Source: Amia ocellicauda (Eukaryota > Chordata > Actinopteri > Amiiformes > Amiidae). From it: a DNA stretch of 64,000 bases. Positions 55,358-64,000 of the stretch are shown piece after piece. Below the pieces are notes generated by a model. The model did no database searches. It was not told the origin of the DNA and worked only from the letters and a program-made list of their open reading frames with translations. A program made the translations under genes and the position numbers. The stretch spans positions 52,116,812 to 52,180,811 of the forward strand of contig NC_089851.1 in the NCBI RefSeq assembly GCF_036373705.1, in the 5' to 3' direction. Every line of letters starts with the position of its first letter. Positions within the stretch are counted from its first letter, which is position 1.

Positions 55358-55945
55358 TGTCATTTATGTTGTTGTAACTTACCATTACATATAGTGTGCC
55401 TTCCAGATGTATGCATACCCCTGATTCAATGTAACAAAAATAGTTTTAGCAAAGAAAAGAGAACAATGTTGTTTTTTGTTTGTTTTTGTTTTGTTTAAAT
55501 ACATGCACACATGAAACAATCTAGGACTATCAGTGTTAGATATCGCAAAAATATTAAAGTACAAGTTTTGAACAAATATGCAAATATGTTTTTGCGAAGT
55601 ACAGTACTGAAACTAGTATTGCTTTCATTAATTTCTGCAACAAATACTGAGTGTACACTTGCATAGATGTGAGTGAAGCCATCTTCTTTTTGCCAATGTA
55701 CAGCATGGCAGAAGCTGCCATAACTAAATATTCCTATACATATTTACACTCTTGATCTTGCTTTTCTCTTTCAAAACTCAAAACTTCACCATGTAGTCTC
55801 GCTCCCAAACAACCTTTATATAGCATGCAATTGCATCACGATTTAATCTGTATTCACCTGATTAAATCATGCAATTTCATGCATTCGGATTTCATGAAAT
55901 CCAACAAAATTGAACACATTCGGATTCCATGGAAATTTCATAGTG
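53776..55945. repeat. 2.2-kb segment bounded by short inverted repeats
   Basis: The left edge CACTATGAAATTTCCATG is repeated as complement at the right edge (CATGGAAATTTCATAGTG), with further similarity inward (TCCGA, ATTTCATG). No transposase is seen inside and no target duplication is evident. The interior holds a (TA)n run and unassigned sequence. Confidence 0.45.
55293..55357. repeat. (TA)n microsatellite
   Basis: About 32 TA steps. Confidence 0.95.
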
Positions 55946-57149
55946 TATCGCAAAGCTCTTTACAAGAAAATATAGTTAATTAAATATTAAAACTACAATT
56001 AAGTAGTACAACAAATACTGTAGGACACTGTTGTATACCACACTAAACTTTTATACTATGGTATACTGAATAATGTGTGACATACGATAGTACACTGTTA
56101 TACTATAGTATACTCTTGTTACGTGATATACTATAGTATCTTGTAATGTACTATAGTGCCTCCTACGGTACTTAGATAAATATTGAACTACCCTGTTGTA
56201 TACTATAGTTTACTGTAGTACCTTGTGATGTACTATAGTACTTAATATATTACATGTACACTGAAACATACTGCTTACTGTACTTCCACAATGTTTCTCA
56301 TGGAACTTTAGCATTCTAGTTATAAATAATATCATCATTATTATTATGCTTTTACTTTGTATTGCCTACAGGTCTTACACATACTAGTACAGACTGTTAC
56401 CGAGGGTCTGGTGGAGAGAAAATGGCCACCTATTCCTTAAGAAAATCATATTAATAAATATATCTTCACTTCAGACATTTGTGACATTGCTATATTTAAA
56501 ACAATTTATACAAATAACAGAATTAAGATAAAATTGTGGTGCAGTTCCCCTTAAAGTTTAAGCAAAACTTATTTTAGCAAATACATTGTTTATTCATTAC
56601 TTGAATCGCTTCACATTACATAAATAAATGAATAAATGTAGTAGTGTTGACATAAATAAATGTCCATTTGAACATGTATTTATGTATTAATGTATTGATT
56701 ATTTTCACTGTATTTATTTTTAATTAAAATTTAAAACAAATTCGCAGTGAAAATAATAAATAAATGTTGAAATAAATAAATACATGTTCTAATAAATACA
56801 TGGAGATTTATTTATTATTGTATTTAATTCAAAATCTGTTTATTTATCCATCTATTTATTTCCACATTAATTCATGTATTTATTATTTTCTCCATGTATT
56901 TATTTTTAATTTTGTCATGGATAGTATGGACGATAATTTGTGCCAAAATGTAAAAAAAAAAAAAACAATGTATAAATAAATAAATAAATATGTAGATAGT
57001 AAAGACGTTAATTCCGTTCGGAACTTAAAATGGTGTCCAGACTGTTCCTATTGCACAGACCTCCTGATGTGCCTTGTCCTAATGGATAATTTCTGTAATG
57101 GATAATTTAATCGCTGGATCTATAGAGTTGAACATAAGACAACATACGG
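55946..57149. other. AT-rich with TACTATAGTA words and ATAAA repeats
   Basis: 56040-56280 holds many TACTATAGTA-like palindromic words. 56610-57000 is rich in AAATA/TTTAT tetra- and pentanucleotide repeats. No gene. Confidence 0.7.
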
Positions 57150-57265
57150 ACATACGGACATACTCGGTCAGGCGCAATAGTAAAAACTAATTGGAGCTAT
57201 TTGCTCCTTAGTGATATACTTTGCTTTTCCAGCTGTAAATATATATAACGCATACATCAGAAATC
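57150..57265. repeat. Unclassified dispersed repeat, copy 2
   Basis: Resembles 3112-3235 at roughly four bases in five, in the same orientation. Confidence 0.7.
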
Positions 57266-58576
57266 AACGTGATAACTATATGAAACACCAGGTATGCAAC
57301 TAAATAAGCTTGAGAAGGTAAATGGAAAAATGGAGAGCAGCAGCAATCTAAAGCTACTTAAATGGTTAGATTGTGTTTTAAAGTACACAAAATGAAACTT
57401 AGAGAATAAAGTGTTTACTACTATATTATGATATTAGAAGTATTGATGGTACTACTAATGTAATTAAATTGATACATTTCAATCAAATAAGTGTAGTTGG
57501 TTTATTGAGATTGAAATGGCTTGTTCCTTAAAATATTAGACCACAAGAGGGGGAACTTGACCTTGAATACTCTACTTACCAAAACCTTTAAGCAACAATT
57601 GTTGTCAACATGTGTCTTCATCTGATTCATATTTTTTTGAGTCTGAAGCAATACATTTCTCGACTCCAAGCACCTGGAAGCCTCAAAAGTTGGGGGCCAA
57701 GCAACGAAGTTGCTGGAACCCTATTGTTATTGTTAGGATTATTATTTTTCCGCAGTATCTTTTCAAAAGCCTATAAAAACCAACGCTTGATGAAAACTCA
57801 AGAAACTTCATACAGTGATAGATGGCTATGTAGTACTATGCCATATTCAATATGGAGGCCATATGTCACATGGTCTGGTGGCCATAGTGGCTTAAGTGAC
57901 ACATTTTGGAAAATATACAAAAATCTTCTCCGAAACCGCAGACGGGACAGATGTGAAACTTGGTGTGTGATGTTATGTTATGGCCTAAATTCAGATTTGT
58001 TCAAAACAAGTCAATAAGTCATATGGTTTGGCAGCCATATTGGATTGGCCAAGAATCTTCAAAGATCTTCATCTCTGAAATGGTTGGTCTGATTGATATG
58101 AAATTTTGTACACGTGACCTTGGCTAGATCCTCTATCAGATTTGTTCAAGGCAAGTTGATTGAGAAAACAAAATGGCCGCCATGAGCCAATCAAATTTCA
58201 GAGATGGTCAAGTTGCAAATAAATGCATATGGTGCAGTATGGAACTATGTTAGAATGTATTGGACTGATTGTTACTTGACAGAATTGATCCCATAAGCAA
58301 TGTGGTGGTCACTGGTCATTATTATTATTATTATACTTATTTTTTCTTCTCTTCCACCAGAATATGTTCAAATGCCTATAACTTTTGAACCGCAGTCTAA
58401 AAAGTCACCAGACTTTGAATGGATGTAGGGGTCTATGCCATGGTCACTAGATCGCAAAATGGCGGCATAATGTCACATGGTTTGGTAGCCATCTTGATTG
58501 TAGTCCAGGCAAAAAATGACAGTTTTCAAACATAGTTTTCTCAGGAACGGGAAAGATATTGTACATATTGCGCTTA
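57266..58576. other. Repeat-like region, no recognised gene
   Basis: 57655-57760 contains GGGGGCCAAGCAACGAAGTT and GGAACCCTATTGTTATTG, words I associate with dispersed fish repeats. The 135-aa open frame at 57610 has no domain. Related ATGGCCGCCAT words occur to 58570. Confidence 0.45.
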
Positions 58577-58618
58577 TGAGTAGTAATGATGGCACTTTAT
58601 GTCAAAGTGTCAGGTGGC

Positions 58619-58738
58619 CCCACCCCTACCCAGAAGCCCCATGGGCTGGGAAGCCCCGCCTTACCCAGAAGCCCCACGGGCCAGGAAGCCCCTCCTTACC
58701 CAGAAGCCCCACGGGCCAGGAAGCCCCTCCTTACCCTG
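58619..58738. repeat. ~34-bp minisatellite, about 4 units
   Basis: CCCAGAAGCCCCACGGGCCA units, matching 6625-6745. Confidence 0.9.
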
Positions 58739-59289
58739 TACCCTTTGATCCTCTCCAGTCAGTCAACTTGTTAGGATACAGGTTTTACCCTTTGACCCTC
58801 TCCTGTCAGCCATCTTGTTTGGATGACCGTTATCTTGTTAGGATGACAGCCATCTTGTTTGGATGACCTCCATCTTGTTAGGATGACAGGCATTTTGGAA
58901 AGGGCACAGGTCATCTTGACATGTGTTTACTGCCATCTCACACTGATGGTGTATGTGTGTGTGTGTGTGTGTAATGTTTAAGAGTTTAAACTTATTATTA
59001 TTTGTGTTAGGTTATGTTTTATGATTAGGTTTGTTATGATAAGTTGTTAGCAAAATAAAATACATTAAAATAAAAAGAGAACAACAACATAAAGTTTTAA
59101 TAAAAAAGTATTTTAAACTGTGTTTAGTGATGTGCGTGTGATGATTTTAGGTTATATATTTTATGATTATTTTTGGGGTGGTACAGTGTTGGAAAAATAA
59201 AAGAGAAAGAAAAGGTATAGACATTCAAAATATGAGACTCAGTAAAATATATTTCAATGTCAATATTTTATTGTGACAGCTCTAAAAAT

Positions 59290-60010
59290 GACAACAAGGC
59301 ATCAAGTCAGATGTAGACAGTGAGATTAGATACTGACTCGGGTGACCAATGATCCCGCTTCCCCAACACCTACAGCAGCCAGGAAGAAACAACTGAACTG
59401 TACTGCACTAGCTACTCCCTCTACTTGTTTATTGGCCAGGGCAGTGACACTATTCTGTCTAGCACAGTGTAGAAATTGGGTTTGGTCATGATAGGGATAG
59501 TATTTCCAAAAGAACTGTGCAGAACTTTTTGGACAGATGTAAAAGCAGATTCACCAGGATGTGTCTCTTTATACAGCATTCTCTTGAGCACATTGGGGAG
59601 GGACGCCACTGTTTTTTCAACATCAGCAACTAGCGATTTCACATCAGAATTACCAGTATCATACAAATCACCAAACTTGTGAGCTATTAGAGTGAGGATG
59701 ACATCTTCAAACATAGATTCCTCAAACATACGTAAACGTAATTCCAGGGGCCCCGGGGGTTTCTTTCTCTGAAAAAATATAGGAATTAATATAATGTCTT
59801 ATTGCACAGAAAAGCAGAGCAGACACAAACAGTATTTTATTTATGTTTGTAAAACACTTGATAAGCCTTGTTTTTTATAACCTTCTCAACTATTTGCATT
59901 ACTTTCTCATCCACACTTTCTAACAAGTCACTAAACCATCTTGAAGGTAGAGTGCATGTTTCAGAGAAAAGCACGCAGTAAGACAGCCCGCTACTGTAAA
60001 AAGAGGTAAG
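59290..60010 (-). CDS. Uncharacterised gene, copy 2 (incomplete)
   Basis: Homologous to the gene at 7211-8530, with the same 3' region, minisatellite and CCATCTTGTTAGGATGAC words downstream. It keeps the FEDVILTLIAHKFGDLYD and FGNTIPIMTKPNFYTVLDRI parts and, after a likely intron, LPSRWFSDLLESVDEKVMQI. The acidic N-terminus and the Cys/His cluster are not found before the Polinton begins, so the copy is incomplete. It is transcribed away from the Polinton polymerase. Function unknown. Confidence 0.55.
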
Positions 60011-60289
60011 CAGACAAATAGCACAGTTAACCCCACTCCGAGTGTGCATAAAGAGATAGACAGGTCAGGTGAACAAATACCCTGTACAGGCATTCAGACC
60101 TCTGATGATTCTAGGGCCCTGTTGTTTAGTAAAATATGTCACATTTGTTGGCAACTGGTAGAAGATTTACACACAGCTCATAGAAAAATACATGTTTTGA
60201 CAAATGTGTTAAAACAAAAAGGGTATAACATCGAGTTTGCTGAATCGTCACACTGTGAGTGAAAACCGCAATTAACAAATAATGAAACA

Positions 60290-63200
60290 AGTAAGACACA
60301 AAGACACTCGGTCTGCATGTATCACGGCAGTACTGATAAAGAATATTAATGTAGCCAAAAGAATGCTGCGTAGGCTTAAATCTAGAATGGATGTGTCACA
60401 ATTAGCAGGATCACAGACACCATTACAGCACAGTGGCGGTTGATGACCACCCAGCAAACTTGGAAATTCAGGAATATATTGATTTGATTGTGTCTGATGA
60501 ATTAGCATTAGAAGCTGATAATAATAACCAACCAGACTTGGAAATTCAGGAATATATAGATTTGCACGTGTCTGATGGGTAAGCATTAGAAGCGAATAAT
60601 AATGATAATCAGATTGGGGGTGGTGATGTAGCAATGTTAGAGGTGAATAATGAAAATGCTGAACAAATGGTTGAGGGTGGTGATTGCGGGGACCCGCCTC
60701 GGGTGTTTTTGGAGCGTATTCGTCACTATGACCGGGAACTTAACAGGTTCCGGGGAATGGAGTTTTATGAAGAATTCAGGTTTGTGAATCTGGATCTGGT
60801 AGAATCGTACTGGTGCTGTGCAAGGGCTGTTAAATGAAATATCACACAATGTGGGTCCTAATGATTTTGTACAGCTTAGACTGAGCTCGGGGTCATTAAA
60901 TAATGCTTTCTGTTAGAGGAGGCAACATTTGGGGGAGCTGGATGAAACAGATTTCCTAGAGAGCATAGCTAATTTACTGCAAAGTCACACCGAAATCCTA
61001 ATATGCAAGGTGGGGTACGGAGACGTATAAAAGGTATTTTGTTTTGCAAGATAATAGACAAGAAAAGGGCATGCCTCACTGATTTCAAAAACCAAGGTAA
61101 CAATTTATGTTTTGCCGCCAGTGTGTACCGCCTGTGGAAAGGGAAAGAATGCACAGATGTTTGTTTTACTTCACAAACAGCATTACTACGGGGTTTTAAA
61201 CATCAGAACATTTATAGGTGTTAACTATTTCTGTGATTATTGCCACGCAGTATATGGGCATAAAAATAGTCACACGTGTCGGAATTTGTGCAGAGCGTGT
61301 TTAGACCCCCACTGTTTTGAGGTTAAAGAGACCATCACCAGATGCGATGTATGTAAAATATTCTGTAGAGGTGGTGTTTGTCTCAGGAGACACAAGGCTA
61401 AAGCTGCCACCAAAGAGATTCAGTGTGTTCAACACTTTTACTGTACAGAGTGCCGGACTTTTCTCCCAATAATGCACTCTTGCGAAGAAAAGCTCTTTCC
61501 GTGCTGTAAAAGTGTTATCCAGACACCTGACAATCATGTATGCTACATGAGCGTAATAAACATCCCCAAACAATCGGAAAAATACATTTTCTTTGATTTT
61601 GAATGCATGCAAGAAACAGGACACACATCCCAAATTATGTTTATGCCTCACACATAAACAACAAACGCACATGGGAGTTTTATGGGGATTCTTGCTTATC
61701 TGACTTTGTGAAATGTTTCATTGACACGTGTTTTAAAAACTACACTTTTATTTCACACAATGGTAAAGGCTATGATAACTACATGGTCATTAGAGAGCTC
61801 ATACGTGAAAAGGTTGCTACACAATTCATCACACAAGGAGGTAAAATTATGTGCATGACAGTGACCGCTCTGAACATCATGTTCATTGATTCATTACATT
61901 TCTTGCCTCTGAAACTGAGCAATATGCCAAAAGCAATGGGGTTTGAGGGTGAGAAAGGCCATTTCCCACACTTCTTTAACACGGTCGCAAACCAAAATTA
62001 TGTAGGACCCTTACCCGCTGAACAATTTTACGGGGTAGACTACATGATGGGTGCTGATAAAACACAGTTTCAGGAATGGTACGATGAGCACAAACTCGAT
62101 GAATTGAAGCGGTATTGTAGACAGGACGTGGACATACTGAGACAAGCTTGTACTACATTTAGAAACGAGATATTAAGTATGACAGATGAGATACGTCTGA
62201 AGTGTCCGTCTGACCCTGATTCAGACCTGATTAAAGTCAGTCTTGACCCGTTTCAGTACATCACATTAGCCTCTGTGTGTATGACCATGTACCGGTACAT
62301 GTTTCTCAGACCGCAGACCATAGCATTAGTCCCGCACGACAATTATCACAACCAGAAAAAGCGGTTCTCGACCCCCGCTATTCAGTGGCTCATGTATACT
62401 GAACACACAGACAACATCAGTATACAACACGCACTAAAGCGGGGTGGTGAGCATAAATTTCGCCCGTACTATCTAGATGGTTTTGCAGTAATAAACGGTG
62501 TGTACACTGTTTTTGAGTACCATGGATGTTTTTTTCATGGTTGCGATACCTGTTATAGCGAAAATGGCGTTAACAGTGTGACAAAAACAACATTCGGCTG
62601 GCTATATCAAAAGACAATGTATAAAACCGAATTCTTAAAATTACAAGGGTTTGATGTTAAAGTGATGTGGGAACACAAATGGAAGACAATGCTGAATGAA
62701 GACCAGGATGTTAGGGCATTTATTTCCGAATCACAGTTACCAGCGCCTCTAGACCCCAGGGAGTCTCTATTCGGTGGGTGGATGAATGCAGTGACCCTGT
62801 ATTATCAACCAAAACCTGGCTAGGAACTCCGTTACTATGATTTCACCAGTCTGTACCCGTTTGTAAATAAAACCAAATTGTACCCCGTTGGTCACCCGGA
62901 TATAATATGCGAGGGCTTTGAAGATTTACAAAATTACTTTGTGCTCGCAAAAGTCAAAGTTTACCCTCCTAGAAGGTTGTTTTTCCCTGTGCTACCGACC
63001 AGAGTTGGTAAAAAACTGTTCTTTACACTCTGTCGGACGTGCGCTGACACCCAGCAGGGCTCCCCCTGAACAAACAGCGACGAGCAGAGAGCGCTTACCG
63101 GTGTCTGGTGCATGCCAGAGCTGCTGGCTGCTGTAGATAAGGATTACAGAATTGCAGAATTATACGAGATCTGGCACTTTAAGCACTCGACCAACACGTT

Positions 63201-64000
63201 GTTTAGTGAATATATTAAAACGCATTTAAAAGGCAAACAAGAAGCTTCAGGCTACCCCCAGTGGTGCAAAAATGACACAGACCGTGAACACTACATCAGA
63301 GAGTAACATGACAGAGAGGGGGTACACTTGGACCATTACAACATTACTAAGAATCCGGCCAAAAGACAGATTTCAAAACTGTTTTTGAATTCTTTATGGG
63401 GAAAATTTGGACAACGACCAGATTTACAAAACACCAGTATTGTGAGAGACCCCAACGAATTATTTAAATACGTGTTTGCCCCATACCACGAGGTCCCGTC
63501 TTGTGATTTTATTGATGATGACGATGATTTTATGTGCCTGTGTCACCTGGAAACGGGGAAAAGAGCACTACACACAGCTTTCAAATGTAAATATTTGTAT
63601 TGCCAGTTTCACCACCGCCTATGCTAGGTTAGAACTGTACTCTCTTCTGGATTCATTACAAGGTCGTTGTTTGTATTATGACACTGATTCAATCATTTAT
63701 GTAAGCAGGCCAGGACAGTGGGACCCCAAGTTAGGAGATTATCTGGGTCAATTGACAAGTGAGCTGCCTCCGGATCAGCACATTACAGAGTTTGTTGCAA
63801 CAGGACCTAAATCCTATGGATATAAGCTCTCAGGAGGGAAAGCCTGTATCAAGGTAAAGGTATCACATTAAACGTGGCTAATAGTGAGAAAATTAATGTC
63901 GATAGCCTAAAAGATTTGATACTTGACTATGCGGATAAGTAGGCTGGTGCAAATGGTGAAATAAAAGACATTGCACTGCGGCAACCGGGGATAGTACGTG
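60290..64000 (+). mobile_element. Polinton (Maverick), DNA polymerase B region, broken
   Basis: Plus-strand remains of a protein-primed family B DNA polymerase as carried by Polintons. In order: a leader with a tandem repeat of about 78 bp (60457-60609), an N-terminal region, a Cys/His-rich stretch (about 61.25-61.55 kb), the 3'-5' exonuclease domain (FFDFEC box; YCRQDVDILR box) and the polymerase domain with its A, B and C motifs (YDFTSLYP; LNSLWGKFGQ; YYDTDS). The coding sequence is interrupted about half a dozen times or a little more, so it is a fossil. It continues past the right edge. Integrase, ATPase, protease, capsid genes and terminal repeats are not in the window. The left boundary is unclear. 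Moderate decay suggests an old but not ancient insertion. Confidence 0.85.

Noticed and set aside
57610-58017. 135-aa open frame
   Set aside because: It lies in repeat-like sequence with common dispersed-repeat words and has no recognisable domain.

Overview
The window looks like repeat-rich DNA from a ray-finned fish. The evidence is the mix of several fish-type Tc1/mariner families, L1, Tx1-like, CR1 and L2 LINEs, tRNA-derived SINEs and a Polinton. A non-teleost or early-branching lineage is possible, but that is only a guess from repeat style. I see no intact ordinary host protein-coding gene. The host content is a large, heavily amplified tRNA gene cluster in the middle of the window.

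Layout. Positions 1-20.5 kb are a patchwork of transposons: two copies of one Tc1 family (1-1310 and 10515-11594), an L1 remnant split by another Tc1 (3.2-5.2 kb), CR1 pieces (5.3-5.95 and 8.7-10.5 kb), an uncharacterised intron-containing gene (7.2-8.5 kb), a decayed multi-exon gene on the minus strand (11.9-14.8 kb) interrupted by a Tc1, and Tx1-like LINE pieces (14.9-20.4 kb). From 17.76 kb tRNA-derived sequences begin: Leu and Asp, then the same pair inverted (Asp, Leu) at 20.5-20.9 kb.

Positions 20.9-41.5 kb form the core. Eight cassettes of about 0.6-0.7 kb each carry a minus-strand tRNA-Thr(CGT). Seven of them also carry a plus-strand tRNA-Asn(GTT); the first holds only an Asn remnant. 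Each cassette has an (AAAAC)n tract of variable length. Between the cassettes lie eight blocks (about 15.5 kb, roughly 105 units) of a 142-146 bp minisatellite containing (TCCA)n(TCTA)n. The largest block (27.2-35.5 kb) has higher-order repeats with offsets near 2.0 and 2.26 kb. The array ends inside a truncated tRNA-Asp. Next come an apparently intact tRNA-Leu(CAG) and a tRNA-Pro(CGG), then decayed tRNA-Pro copies at 42.6 and 47.1 kb inside an inverted duplication.

Positions 43-58.5 kb return to dispersed repeats: a Tc1 with a long open transposase frame and a 36-residue D-E spacing, a foldback element with a nested SINE, further Tc1 copies including one with both ends at 49.3-50.9 kb, an L2 fragment, and long AT-rich stretches without recognisable genes. 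At 58.6-60.0 kb the uncharacterised gene of 7.2-8.5 kb appears again. The last 3.7 kb is the protein-primed DNA polymerase region of a broken Polinton that runs out of the window.

The most unusual feature is the tRNA-Asn/Thr plus GATA-type minisatellite array: its copies share fixed tRNA changes and a fixed cassette junction, so it has been spread as a unit, recently in part.
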